50,352 bases of DNA from WJMB01 sp964581465 (GTDB taxonomy: Bacteria; RBG-13-66-14). Location of the stretch: the NCBI GenBank assembly GCA_964581465.1, contig CAZOOP010000027.1:1-50352 (forward strand), read 5' to 3'. Both the position numbers and the translations under genes were made by a program. Below the pieces are notes generated by a model, which was given only the letters and a program-made list of their open reading frames with translations, ran no database searches and was not told where the DNA came from. This document shows, piece after piece, positions 18,101-27,020 of this stretch; position 1 is the stretch's first letter; each line of letters begins with the position of its first letter.

Positions 18101-18429
18101 CGTTCCACTCCGGTCCTCCGACGCCGCGGCGCCGGCTGGTTGTCTAATCCAACAGCGTCAGGTTATCATACCCGATGCCGCCGCCCCGGGCAAGGAGCAC
18201 GGCCACAGCAGCGCGTGACGGAATCGGGTATACTTGCCTTGAGTCGTCTTGGATACCGAACGATCACTGCGGATGCCGAACCAACGGAGAGGAGCCGGCG
18301 TTGCGCCGGTCGTCTCCGGCGCAGCGACGATCCCAGATACTTGAACGGGCAGGTATCGCTAATGGATTGTTATTGGGATCGCCTACCCTGACCGAACCTG
18401 ATCGCGATTGTATCCTGTTGATAATATAG

Positions 18430-18710
18430 GTGATTATCATCGGATACCCGTCATAGGACGGACACCCAAGAAGTGGCGGTTATTACAGGCCTGATCATTA
18501 GCGATCCCAGATATCAGTACACTTGTATATGCCTTGACAGCAGATTGCCACTGACAACTAAGCGCCATAATAACAAGCAATAAGAACATGCCAAATGAGT
18601 GATTGTCATTTCCGGAGCATTTTCGGGTGCAGGATGACGGCCCGGCAAGCCGCTCCCAATCAGCCTGATTTGATCCGAACACGTTCCCTGATGCCTTGAT
18701 TTGTTACGCC
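18430..18710 (-). repeat. Dispersed repeat family B, copy 2
   Basis: The reverse complement matches 1570-1850: CAGGGAACGTGTTCGG, CAGGCTGATTGGGAGCGGC and CAAGTGTACTGATATCTGGGATC. A worn IS-type end GTGATTATCAT (18431-18441) lies at its outer edge. The surrounding interval 18101-19102 holds no gene that I can support. Confidence 0.55.
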
Positions 18711-19102
18711 GTATAGCCCAGCAGGCCTGACCTGCCCTTCACCAGGCTTGCATGATTGCAAACCCGACTCGCCCAAAATCGGCCGCCGCAAGGCTGAGGG
18801 TCGTGGCTCCCATTTGAATCCAGCACCACCACAGGGTTAATGAAGCTAAACGCATCTACCATCAGCTTGCACGGTTCACGTAAGCCCTTGTTCTCAAAGA
18901 ATTAATGCCTGTCAACAAGCGGTGTTGGAAAGACCGACATCAATCTCGGTCCAGTTTTGCGTGATGATCCCAACGGTTGGTTACCAACAGGCAGCCGGAC
19001 GAGCGGTCGCCTTCGGTAACGCCGATGCTCGGCACCAGTCGCTCTCGGATACAACTGTTCCGGGCAAAGGGTCTACCACTCAGCGGAGGAAAGGAACCAG
19101 CC

Positions 19103-20104
19103 ATGCGCATACTGATCGTCGGCGGCACGATCTTCGTCGGCCGCAACGTGGTCGAGGTTCTGCTCGAAGCCGGTCACGAGGTAACGCTTCTGCATCGTGG
19201 GCGTCACCCCAGCCCCTTCGTTGACCAGCTCGAGGAGTTGACCGCCGACCGGCGCGACGGTGAAGCCCTGGCCCGGGTGCTGCGCGATCGCCGTTTCGAC
19301 GCCTGCATCGACACCTGCGGCTACGAACCCGACGAGGTGGCCCTGCTGCTGGACACCCTCGAGGGAGTCACCGAGCGCTACCTCTTCTGCAGCACCTGCT
19401 CGGTCTACGACTACGACCGCCTGGCGCAGATGCCCCTGGTAGAGGACACCCCACTGGTCGAGACGCCGCCCGAGTCCGACCACCCCCACGCCGCCTACGG
19501 CTACAACAAGGTCCGTTGCGAGGCCGAGGCCCTGGGCCGCGCGGGCTTCGCGACCACGGTCATCCGCCCCTCTTACATCCTGGGACCCCACGAGCCCTAC
19601 TACCGCGAGCCCTACTTCTTCGAGCGCGCCGAGGCCGGACGGCCCCTGCCCCTGCCCGGGGGCGGATACAACGTCCACGCCTACGGCGACGCGCGCGACC
19701 TGGCCGCCGCCTTCTGTCTCGCCATCACCGCCGAGGCCGCCCGCGGCAAGGCCTACCACCTCTCCGGCGAGGCCGTGACTCTGCGCCACCTGACCCTTGA
19801 GTGTCTGCGCGCCGCCGGCGCCGCGGAACCGGCGGCCCTCGTCCGACCTGTCCCCTTCGGGCGGCTCGAGGCGGCCTACGAACGCGACTGGGGCTCGGAC
19901 GGTCCGCCGCCCCCCTTCCCCTTCGCCTGGGACCGTACGTTGATCCTGGATCAGAGCGCCATCGAGCGAGACCTGGACTGGCGGCCGCGCTACAGTCTGC
20001 GCCAGACTCTGCGCGACACCCACGCCTGGTGGGTCTCCGTCGGACGTCCCAATGTGCCAGGCGACTGGCGCCTCGACGAGCTGTTGCTGACCGACGAGGC
20101 CTGA
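19103..20104 (+). CDS. NAD-dependent epimerase/dehydratase (extended SDR)
   Basis: The 333-residue protein opens with the Rossmann motif GGTIFVG (7-13), has the catalytic pair Tyr132 and Lys136 in YGYNK and the serine/threonine-rich FCSTCSVYD strand before them. The C-terminal substrate domain ends with DLDWRPRYSLRQTLRDTHAWW, typical of nucleotide-sugar epimerase relatives. The GGTxFVG variant is common in the CSP41/isoflavone-reductase-like subset whose substrates are mostly unknown. ATG 19103 is preceded by GGAGGAAAGGA, a strong site; upstream in-frame Met codons have none. It precedes two glycosyltransferase-like membrane proteins by 1 kb, so a role in nucleotide-sugar supply is possible but not shown. 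Confidence 0.85.
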   Translation: MRILIVGGTIFVGRNVVEVLLEAGHEVTLLHRGRHPSPFVDQLEELTADRRDGEALARVLRDRRFDACIDTCGYEPDEVALLLDTLEGVTERYLFCSTCSVYDYDRLAQMPLVEDTPLVETPPESDHPHAAYGYNKVRCEAEALGRAGFATTVIRPSYILGPHEPYYREPYFFERAEAGRPLPLPGGGYNVHAYGDARDLAAAFCLAITAEAARGKAYHLSGEAVTLRHLTLECLRAAGAAEPAALVRPVPFGRLEAAYERDWGSDGPPPPFPFAWDRTLILDQSAIERDLDWRPRYSLRQTLRDTHAWWVSVGRPNVPGDWRLDELLLTDEA

Positions 20105-20350
20105 AACAAGCGCCCGGGTTGTCAATGCAGGGTCACGCGGGCGCCGTCGGCTTTTCCACCGGTGTTATGAAACCTACCGAACTGTGCTATCCTCTCTACG
20201 CTCGAATTGTAGAAACAGCAAGATGTCACTAATGAGGGCGACTGTGCGCCAGGGTCGATCCCTTCCCGAACCGATGGTAATTATCCGGATGGAATTGTCA
20301 CACCTTCCTGAACAGACAAGCCTCGCTGGTGACCTGTAATTGAATTCTTT

Positions 20351-20726
20351 GGTATCATCATGAGAAACTGGATCAGTAACTGTATTTATGGGGAGCCGCC
20401 TCGACGAGCCGCCGTGACGAGGAGGCTTTGTGAAGCTCTAAGCAGGGCGTCAACTAGTGAAGGCGGATAAACGGATACAGGCACCAAAGCAGACGATGGA
20501 CCACAGCCGGCGTATCGCTCACTATCGGGACTATAAACCTTGGACGGGACCTACAGCCTCCATCCTCACACATCATTAAACCAAGAAGAACAAGAAAGCA
20601 TAAATGAACAAGAAGCAATTGATCGCCACAAATCAATTGCATGACAATGGCGGCGGTAAGAGCTATAAAGCAATGATTGGCAAGCTGTTAGCTGGAGGTG
20701 CCGGTCCATAACCGGGTGATAATCCC
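20351..20726. mobile_element. MITE with IS1595-type ends
   Basis: The left end GGTATCATCATGAGAAACTG aligns with GGGATAATCACCAGAAACTG at 46962, and the right end is GTGATAATCCC (20716-20726). Flanking 8-mers AATTCTTT (20343-20350) and AATGCTCT (20727-20734) agree at six of eight positions, consistent with a worn target duplication. The right half (TCAACTAGTGAAGGCGGATAAACGGA and AGCTATAAAGCA...TTAGCTGGA) matches the MITE at 46962-47328. The rest of 20105-21117 shows no gene. Confidence 0.65.
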
Positions 20727-21117
20727 AATGCTCTATAGCTTAGTAGGCTGTCTCTATCCGGGCGTTGCTTTGTGGCCCTGAACCTGGACACGCTCTACGA
20801 AGATGCCGGGAGCCGGGAAGACTCGACTGATGGTTTTAGTTCTGAGCTTTCCGTGAAAAAGGCGGCTAAGTGCTCTCTAATAGAGGCTTTAGCAGTAATA
20901 AAACTCGCAGGTTCTTAGAACTGCTGCCTTTAGGAAGACAAATATCAGCACTCCCGCCCGAAAAGCCACTCCCTGAGTTATCGATGCTGGTTCACTTTCT
21001 TGTGATGATTCCATACCTTTTGACAAGCACTCGAGAAAACCGACCCTGATGCCGCCGGCTGGATTGTTGATGTCAGTCCGGTTTCTCGTGAGGACGTCAT
21101 CTAGAAGAACAACCGCT

Positions 21118-22758
21118 ATGAGCACCACACTTAACAGCTCCAAGCCGCGAAACCGCTGGGTCCTCTACGCCGCCCTGGCCGCGGCGCTGATCCTGGCTCT
21201 GGTGTACGCCGAGCTGTTCATGTGGAACTCAGTCGACGACACCTACATCTTCCTGCGCTACGCCGACAACTGGCTCAGCGGCCACGGACCGGTCTACAAC
21301 CCCGGCGAGCGCGTCGAGGGCTACACCAGTCCGCTGTGGCTGCTCCTGCTGACGGGTTTAACAGGATTGGGCCTCCCCGGGCCGCTGGCCGTCAAGCTCC
21401 TCAGTGGAGCCTCGGGGATCGCCACGTTGATCCTGATCTGGCTGCTGGCCCGGCGGCTGCTCGGGGATAGCGAGGGCGGCTCCCGAGCGGCGCCCCTTGC
21501 CGTGACGGTGGCGGCGCTGAGCGGGACCTTCGCCTTCTGGCTGCTGGCCGGAGCGATGGAGATAACCCTGCTGACGGCCCTGCTGAGTGGAGCCTGGTAT
21601 CTGCTGACGGGCCGCCCGGACGCCGATGAAGGGACGCGCCGGCGGGAGTTGGCGCTCAGCGGGACCCTCTTCGGCCTGGCCGTGCTGACCCGTCCGGCGG
21701 CGGGCCTCTTCGCTCTGGTCGCCCTGATCAAGGTCCTCACGAATAAGGAACGGCGCTGGCGCGACACGGCGCTCTTCCTGCTTCCACCGGTCCTGTTGGT
21801 CGGCGGCTGGCAGGTTTTCAGGCTCAGCTACTACGGCGCGTGGCTGCCCAACACCTTCCACACCAAGGTGGAGCTCAACGGCCGGGTGCTCGTCCGCGGG
21901 CTCGAGGGCCTGGGCGATTACCTGCTCTTCCGCCTGCCGCTGCTGGCCGCCGCCCTGGCGGCGCCCTGGCGCAAGCTCTGGAAGCGGCTCTGGCCCCTGG
22001 TAGCACCGACTCTGGCTTGGTGGCTCTACCTGGTGCTGGTCGGCGGAGACTGGATGATTTTCCGTCTCTACCTGCCCACGTTGCCGGTGCTGGCGATCGC
22101 CGCGGCGGCGGGCGTCAATCGCCTGATCGAGTCGGCCCGGAGCAAACCGGCGTTGCGTCGGCTGGCCTTCCTGCCCTTGCTCCTGCTAGTCGCTCACGGC
22201 GCCTTGAGCAACCTCACCGGCGAACCGACCCTGCTCTGGAGCCATCGCCGCGAGTACTCGGAGTACCTCCACCGCACCGCTGAATGGCTCAACCGGGTCT
22301 CCGCTGAAAACGACCTGCTGGCGGTGACCATCGCCGGTGTCGTGCCCTACTTCACCGGCCTGGAGACCGTGGATATGCTGGGGCTCAGCGACGCCCACAT
22401 CGCCCGGGAGGGCCGCTCGCTGGCGGGGCTGTCCAAGCCGGGGCACGAGCGCTACGACAACGATTACGTTCTGGAACGCGAGCCGGACTGGATCATCCTC
22501 CAGCCCTTCCCGGGCCTGTTCCTCGACGGCTTCTTCCCCGAACTGCTCAGCGAGGTCGATCTGACCACCCGGGGCGATCTCTGGCGCGACTATCATCTCA
22601 TGCTGCCGCGAATACGAACCGTCACGGTGCTCCACCGCCGGGACGACCTGGACGCCTTCCCGCGCTTCGAGGAGGAGGAGTGGCGGGATCTGTGGTACTT
22701 CGCTCCGCCCTACGCCCGGATCACCGAAGCTCCCCCAGCCCCGCCCGCCGATGACTAA
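21118..22758 (+). CDS. AftB-like GT-C membrane glycosyltransferase (first of a pair)
   Basis: This 546-residue inner-membrane protein has about ten helices. The first periplasmic loop carries the catalytic-type motif NSVDDTYIFLRYADNW followed by PGERVEGYTSPLW, the hallmark of the family that includes the mycobacterial arabinofuranosyltransferase AftB and many uncharacterised polyprenyl-phosphate-sugar transferases. Later motifs are WLPNTFHTK, GGDWMIFRLYLP and a C-terminal periplasmic domain with DMLGLSDAHIA and PGHERYDNDYVLEREPDW. ATG 21118 gives a short polar N-terminus before the first helix; in-frame ATGs at 21049 and 21070 lack ribosome sites. The stop overlaps the start of the next gene by 8 bp, so the two are co-translated. 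Family strong, sugar unknown. Confidence 0.85.
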   Translation: MSTTLNSSKPRNRWVLYAALAAALILALVYAELFMWNSVDDTYIFLRYADNWLSGHGPVYNPGERVEGYTSPLWLLLLTGLTGLGLPGPLAVKLLSGASGIATLILIWLLARRLLGDSEGGSRAAPLAVTVAALSGTFAFWLLAGAMEITLLTALLSGAWYLLTGRPDADEGTRRRELALSGTLFGLAVLTRPAAGLFALVALIKVLTNKERRWRDTALFLLPPVLLVGGWQVFRLSYYGAWLPNTFHTKVELNGRVLVRGLEGLGDYLLFRLPLLAAALAAPWRKLWKRLWPLVAPTLAWWLYLVLVGGDWMIFRLYLPTLPVLAIAAAAGVNRLIESARSKPALRRLAFLPLLLLVAHGALSNLTGEPTLLWSHRREYSEYLHRTAEWLNRVSAENDLLAVTIAGVVPYFTGLETVDMLGLSDAHIAREGRSLAGLSKPGHERYDNDYVLEREPDWIILQPFPGLFLDGFFPELLSEVDLTTRGDLWRDYHLMLPRIRTVTVLHRRDDLDAFPRFEEEEWRDLWYFAPPYARITEAPPAPPADD

Positions 22759-24370
22759 CTCACGCCGCCTGCTCTGGATCCTCCTCGTCGCCGTGCTCCT
22801 GGCCCTGGGCGTTTCACTCTACTACGCCTCCCGCTTCCACTGGAACTCGGCCGACGACGCCTATATGTTCCTGCGCTACGCCCGGCACTGGCTCCAGGGA
22901 CACGGCCCCACCTACAATCTCGACACCCACATCGAGGGCTACACCAGCTTCGCCTGGATGGCCCTCTGCACCGGACTGATGGGCCTGGGCGTTGCCGGGC
23001 CCCTGGCGCTGAAGCTGCTGGCTGGACTCAGTGGAGCGGCGGCTCTGGTCCTGACATGGCTCCTGGCACGACGACTGTCCGACGACGCTGACCCGGCACA
23101 CCCCAAGAGTTCCTGGGCGCCGCCGCTGGCGGTCGGCCTGCTGGCCGTTCACGGCAGCTTTCACTTCTGGCAGCTCACCGGCGCCATGGCGGTCATCGGC
23201 GCCGCGGCGGTCTCGACGGCGGCTTGGCTGCTGCTTTACTCCCGCAAGCGTGAGGAACTCGGTCCAGCCCGCCTGGTCATTACCGGCGCCGTCTTCGGCA
23301 CGGCCGTGCTCTTCCGACCCGAAACGGCCCTCTTCGCCGCCCTGGCCGCCCTCCACCTCTTACTCGGACCGCGCGGTCGCTGGCGAAGACTGCTGCTCTT
23401 CTCCCTGCCGGCGGCCCTTATCGTCGGCGGACACCTGGTCTTTCGCCTCTCCTACTACGGCGAGTGGCTACCCAACACCTTCTACGCCAAAACGGGCTTC
23501 GACGGCCGGCTGCTCTCCCGCGGCCTGAGCGATCTGGTCGGCTTCCTACTCGTCAGCATCCCCCTGGTCGTCGGCGCGGCCTGCGTCGATTGGCGGCGAC
23601 GTTGGAAACGTCTCTGGCCCCTACCCGTATCGCTACTGCTCTACTGGCTCTACCTGATCACCGTCGGCGGCGACTGGATGGTGTACCGGCTCCAGATAAC
23701 CATCCTGCCGGTGCTGGCCGTAATGGCGTCCCTGGGCTGGACCCGGGTGCTGGCTAGAATCAACAAACGCACACTGCGCGGCATAATCGTCGCGGCCATG
23801 ATAACGATCATCGCCGTCGGTGGCCTGCTCTTCGCCGAGCCACGGATAGTGTTCTCAGACCGGCGACACTACAACCAGCACCTGCACAACACCGCCGACT
23901 ACCTCGAGCGCTACAGCGCCGCCGACTCCCTGATCGCCCTGACCTCGTCGGGAGCCATCCCCTTCCTCATCGATCGACCGATCCTGGACCTGGTGGGCAT
24001 CGCCGATCATCACATCGCCCACGACGGACTCTCCCTGGCCGGACTCGGTTTGCCGGGGCACGAGCGCTACGACAACGACTACGCCCTGGCGCGGGAACCG
24101 GACTGGTTCGTGCTCAACCCCTATCCGGCCGAGGTCCGGCTGGGCATCCGCCCAGCGTTGATCCACGAGGCCGACCTGCTGCGCCGTCCCGAGTTCTGGC
24201 GCGAGTACCACTTCGTCCAGCCCGAAGGCTCGATCACCATCAGCCTTTTCCACCGTCGCGACGACACCGCCGGCCTGGACCTGCTCGACCCCGATCACTG
24301 GCGACCCTGGTGGGATTTCGTCAGCCCCCTGGTTGAAAGACCACCCGAGCTGCCAGCGCCGCCCCGTTGA
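22751..24370 (+). CDS. AftB-like GT-C membrane glycosyltransferase (second of a pair)
   Basis: The 539-residue product is a close paralogue of the preceding gene along its whole length: NSADDAYMFLRYARHW and IEGYTSFAW in the first loop (the upstream PGERVEGYTSPLW is altered here, NPGERV becoming NLDTHI), WLPNTFYAKTG, GGDWMVYRLQ, then DLVGIADHHIA and PGHERYDNDYALAREPDW. It overlaps its neighbour by 8 bp (ATGACTAA). The pair probably arose by tandem duplication and may act on consecutive sugars or as partners in one pathway. The Asp-Asp of the first loop is retained. A GC hairpin follows the stop. Acceptor and donor unknown. Confidence 0.85.
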   Translation: MTNSRRLLWILLVAVLLALGVSLYYASRFHWNSADDAYMFLRYARHWLQGHGPTYNLDTHIEGYTSFAWMALCTGLMGLGVAGPLALKLLAGLSGAAALVLTWLLARRLSDDADPAHPKSSWAPPLAVGLLAVHGSFHFWQLTGAMAVIGAAAVSTAAWLLLYSRKREELGPARLVITGAVFGTAVLFRPETALFAALAALHLLLGPRGRWRRLLLFSLPAALIVGGHLVFRLSYYGEWLPNTFYAKTGFDGRLLSRGLSDLVGFLLVSIPLVVGAACVDWRRRWKRLWPLPVSLLLYWLYLITVGGDWMVYRLQITILPVLAVMASLGWTRVLARINKRTLRGIIVAAMITIIAVGGLLFAEPRIVFSDRRHYNQHLHNTADYLERYSAADSLIALTSSGAIPFLIDRPILDLVGIADHHIAHDGLSLAGLGLPGHERYDNDYALAREPDWFVLNPYPAEVRLGIRPALIHEADLLRRPEFWREYHFVQPEGSITISLFHRRDDTAGLDLLDPDHWRPWWDFVSPLVERPPELPAPPR

Positions 24371-24455
24371 TGAACCAACAAGCCTCGCCTGCAACAGGCA
24401 TGACAGCTTCTCGGTAAAACCGATAAACCGACAATGATAAACCGACAATGATGAC

Positions 24456-24481
24456 GGGGGAGGACCGCTTGGTCCTCCCCC
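24456..24481. terminator. Hairpin between convergent genes
   Basis: GGGGGAGGACC pairs perfectly with GGTCCTCCCCC around GCTT. No clear T-tract follows on either strand. The position between convergent stop codons (24370 and 24511) favours a bidirectional terminator. A 15-bp direct duplication (GATAAACCGACAATG twice) precedes it. Confidence 0.55.
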
Positions 24482-24510
24482 GCTTCACCTGCCGGTCCGT
24501 TGATAACCGC

Positions 24511-25086
24511 TCAGGCCCGCTTCGGAGCCTTTAACGCGCAAGCGTAGTCCTCCTCGTAGCGCAGCCAGAACAGGGGGTCCAGACGCTTTAGCCGCTCGCG
24601 CAACGACGGGGCGCGGTCCAGGGCACCATCGACAAGACAGGCCGCCACCCGGGCGATGAACAACGTCGCCCCGGGCAAGGCCTTGCGTTCTTCGATGACG
24701 CACTCCAACTGGGCCGGACACTCGGCTATTCGCGGCGCCGTCACTCTCTTCGAGCGCTCCAGCGTGATCCCCAGGCGGGTCACCCTATCCAGGCCGCCGT
24801 GCTCCTCGTTGCCCGCCGCCCACCACAGCGCCGCCTGCTCCGCGCCGACGACGTTGACCACGAAATCCTTGCTCTTGCGCAGGTGGCGCTGCGCCGTGGT
24901 CGATTCCCTCAACGCCAGGCCCACCAGCGGCGGATCGTCGGTCAGCGTCGTCAACCGCCGCGTCGGCTCCACATGGGGCGTTCCACCCGGGGAGACCGTG
25001 GTGATCAACAGCGCCTGACCGATCAGCGGCGGCGGCTGCCAGCGTTCGGGCTTGAGCGGCCACTCGATCTTTTTGGATGGTTCCAT
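24511..25086 (-). CDS. Flavin reductase-like FMN-binding domain protein
   Basis: The 191-residue protein matches the flavin reductase-like (DIM6/NTAB) split-barrel family that binds FMN as a homodimer and reduces flavin or stores it for partner enzymes. The pattern ITTVSPGGTPHVEPTRR...DDPPLVGLAL, then T..HLRKSKDFVVNVVG and CPAQLECVIEE follows the usual order (phosphate-binding, isoalloxazine-binding and dimer segments). ATG 25086 has no clear ribosome site; the leader contains the outer arm (25108-25122) of palindromic element 2, whose minus-going sigma-54-like arm would start near 25212, 126 nt upstream. Substrate or partner unknown. Confidence 0.8.
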   Translation of the reverse strand: MEPSKKIEWPLKPERWQPPPLIGQALLITTVSPGGTPHVEPTRRLTTLTDDPPLVGLALRESTTAQRHLRKSKDFVVNVVGAEQAALWWAAGNEEHGGLDRVTRLGITLERSKRVTAPRIAECPAQLECVIEERKALPGATLFIARVAACLVDGALDRAPSLRERLKRLDPLFWLRYEEDYACALKAPKRA

Positions 25087-25107
25087 TGTTGGCTATCCGG
25101 GTTGAAG

Positions 25108-25287
25108 GACCTTCGCCAAACCAGCCCTCGGGCCGACGAAGCCAACGTTCATTCTACGGGGAGGCTTTGGCACGTTTCTTGCGCCGAGGCGGCGGCCTGA
25201 CGAAAACGGTGCGGGCGACTCCGCAAGAAACGTGCCAAAGCCGGGCCCGGGCACGGCGGCCTGCCGAGTGAAGGTTTGGCGAAGGTC
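25108..25287. repeat. Two-tier palindromic element, copy 2 (sigma-54-like arms)
   Basis: Outer arms GACCTTCGCCAAACC (25108-25122) and its exact complement (25273-25287) enclose inner arms 25163-25182 and 25223-25242, a perfect 20-bp GGCTTTGGCACGTTTCTTGC inverted repeat, around a 40-nt loop. Loop orientation is as in copy 1. The left-going arm faces the flavin reductase-like gene. Confidence 0.88.
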
Positions 25288-25339
25288 TCGGAGGGTACTT
25301 CAAAAACCGGTCCGCATTCCGGTCTGCTTTGAAGGCTGA

Positions 25340-25377
25340 GTATAATACAAAACCGGACGGCGCGTGGGCCGTCCGGT
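25340..25377 (-). terminator. Intrinsic terminator of the YiiX-like gene
   Basis: On the minus strand ACCGGACGG and CCGTCCGGT pair (25352-25377), followed by TTTTGTATTAT. It lies 35 bp after the stop at 25413. Confidence 0.8.
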
Positions 25378-25412
25378 CGGTGAGCGCAACGGGCTCTTGC
25401 TTCAGCGCTTGT

Positions 25413-26222
25413 TCATCCGGCCGGACGTCGTGGGGGACGCCGGCTTCTAGCCGGCCCAGCCTCGTGTTCCTCATCGCTGGGCGTGGTCTTGGTGAGCAGT
25501 TGGAAGGCCCCGCCGGAGATCTTCAACGTACAGACCAGCTCGGTGTAGAGGGAATCGTAGATATCAGCGGGGGAAACGAAGATCTTCTGCTCCATCCCGT
25601 CGACGAACTCGACGCCGGCGCCGACGAGCCAGGCCGCCGCCGCCAGCTCCGAGCAGTGCCAGCGGTTGGGGTTGCGCAGCCAGTTGCGGTCCTGGAACAG
25701 GCGCCAGAGTACGGGCCGGATGCAGGCCGGAATCCACATCGTGCCGTCGGCGCGGAAGAGGAAGCTCAGGTTGGCCCAGAGGTCGTACTTCTTGCCGTTC
25801 TGTCTGGCGCAGAAAGCGATCACCCGGGCGGCTTCGAGCCTGGTCAGCGGCCGCGCGTCGCGTCGCCGGGGGCGCAGCCAGCTCAGCGCCACGTCGGTTT
25901 CCTTGAAGAAGAAATCGGGCACATTGGTCTGGAAGACATGGGTCTGGAAGGCGTGCCAGAAGTTCCAGGCGTGGTCGTAGACCATGGCGTGGTAGTAGAC
26001 CGAGCGGGTGAAGTAGGTCACCAGGGCGCCGAAGGCCTCGGAGAGCTCGTCGACACGCTGCCCGGCGACCAGCAGCACGTCACCGCGCTGGATCAGCGCC
26101 CGGCGGTCGCCCAGGACGATATGCTCACGCCAGGTCTCGGCGCCGGGGACGGGCTCGAGCTTGGGTCGATGGCTGTGCGCCCGGCGCGGGTCAAGTGTCG
26201 AGAAGCTGCGGCGGAAGATCAT
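25413..26222 (-). CDS. YiiX-like permuted NlpC/P60-family cysteine hydrolase
   Basis: The 269-residue protein has the circularly permuted papain-like fold order: RGDVLLVAG near residue 46, then His78 in VYYHAMVYDH, and the nucleophile Cys190 late, in WHCSELAAAAW. This order (His before Cys) defines the YiiX/YebB-like branch, whose members hydrolyse amide or ester bonds; peptidoglycan and lipid substrates have been proposed for relatives. There is no signal peptide. ATG 26222 overlaps the stop of the upstream gene as ATGA, which argues for this start over an in-frame ATG at 26246. The C-terminus is Arg/Pro-rich. Good terminator downstream. Family likely, role inferred only. Confidence 0.75.
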   Translation of the reverse strand: MIFRRSFSTLDPRRAHSHRPKLEPVPGAETWREHIVLGDRRALIQRGDVLLVAGQRVDELSEAFGALVTYFTRSVYYHAMVYDHAWNFWHAFQTHVFQTNVPDFFFKETDVALSWLRPRRRDARPLTRLEAARVIAFCARQNGKKYDLWANLSFLFRADGTMWIPACIRPVLWRLFQDRNWLRNPNRWHCSELAAAAWLVGAGVEFVDGMEQKIFVSPADIYDSLYTELVCTLKISGGAFQLLTKTTPSDEEHEAGPARSRRPPRRPAG

Positions 26223-26545
26223 CGGCGGCCGTCCTCGATCAGCCACAGCTCGACGCTGAGGTCCCGGTCCTCCATCAAGCCCTCGTACTCGCCTTCGATG
26301 CGGAAGGGCGCGGTCATCCCGGGCTTGAGCGCCCGCTGGGTCAGGTGGACCACATCCTGGAGCAGGGGCTCGGGGAAGCCCTCGTAGCGTAGATGGAGTT
26401 TCAACTGTGGATGGCGCAGGATGCAGGGGCCGACATTGGTGACGGTCCCCTCGACGACGAAGAAGTCGCCGCGACGCCGCAGTCCGGGCGGGTCGATCTC
26501 GACCTTCAGGTAGCGGGCCTTCCAGTCTTTGCAGTAGTAGGACAT
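26219..26545 (-). CDS. Small beta-sandwich protein (FxLYD-like), partner of the YiiX-like hydrolase
   Basis: This 108-residue protein begins without a signal peptide and shows the pattern FVVEGTVTNVG...LRHPQLKLHLRYEG...LKPGMTAPFRIEGEY, typical of FxLYD/DUF3426-like immunoglobulin-type sandwiches that often serve as adaptor domains. Its stop overlaps the start of the YiiX-like gene by 4 bp (ATGA), so the two are translationally coupled. ATG 26545 follows AGGAG. Family resemblance is by pattern only. The AT-rich stretch 26575-26640 upstream is the likely promoter region (TATACT on the minus strand near 26625). Confidence 0.65.
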   Translation of the reverse strand: MSYYCKDWKARYLKVEIDPPGLRRRGDFFVVEGTVTNVGPCILRHPQLKLHLRYEGFPEPLLQDVVHLTQRALKPGMTAPFRIEGEYEGLMEDRDLSVELWLIEDGRR

Positions 26546-27020
26546 GGATTACTCCTGATTGTTTCCCGATACAATGCAGACGATGGTCTGCGGCTAAGTA
26601 CAGGTAATCTATAATGTTAGCTTAGTATACCTTAGAAAAAACTCATCGTAAAGACGAGGTTTGTCAATACAGCAGCCCGATTGTCGCGGGATACCCCTTG
26701 ATCCTCCTCAGCCTCAACAGCCACACCCTATGTACGGATACCTACCCCCCCCCCGCGTCTACCTGGCCCACCTCGCCACCAACACCGCCGGCGCTTCGCG
26801 GCGATTCATCATATGCCGATGACAATGCGCCGATGACGATGATAAAAAAACCAAACACACGTAGGGCGGGGGCTCCGTCCCCCGCCGCCATACAAAAACG
26901 AGGTTGGGATGCGGGACTGCTCCCGAAATCCCAACCCTACGGGGCAAACATGAATGGTACGGGTGCGGATGAACTGTTTCCGACGATTCACGGCGATTAT
27001 GCGAGACACTGTTAATCGAG
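26546..27020. other. Intergenic region with a GC-rich repeat related to 34170-34720
   Basis: At 26860-26890 the block CGTAGGGCGGGGGCTCCG(T)CCCCCGCCGCC resembles the hairpin unit in the tandem array at 34211 onward, and CAACCCTACGGGG follows. A run of ten C is at 26744-26753. No gene is visible. Confidence 0.5.

Noticed and set aside
20774..20923. Short frame VALNLDTLYEDAGSRE...
   Set aside because: About 48 codons from a GTG with no ribosome site and no family resemblance; chance is likely.
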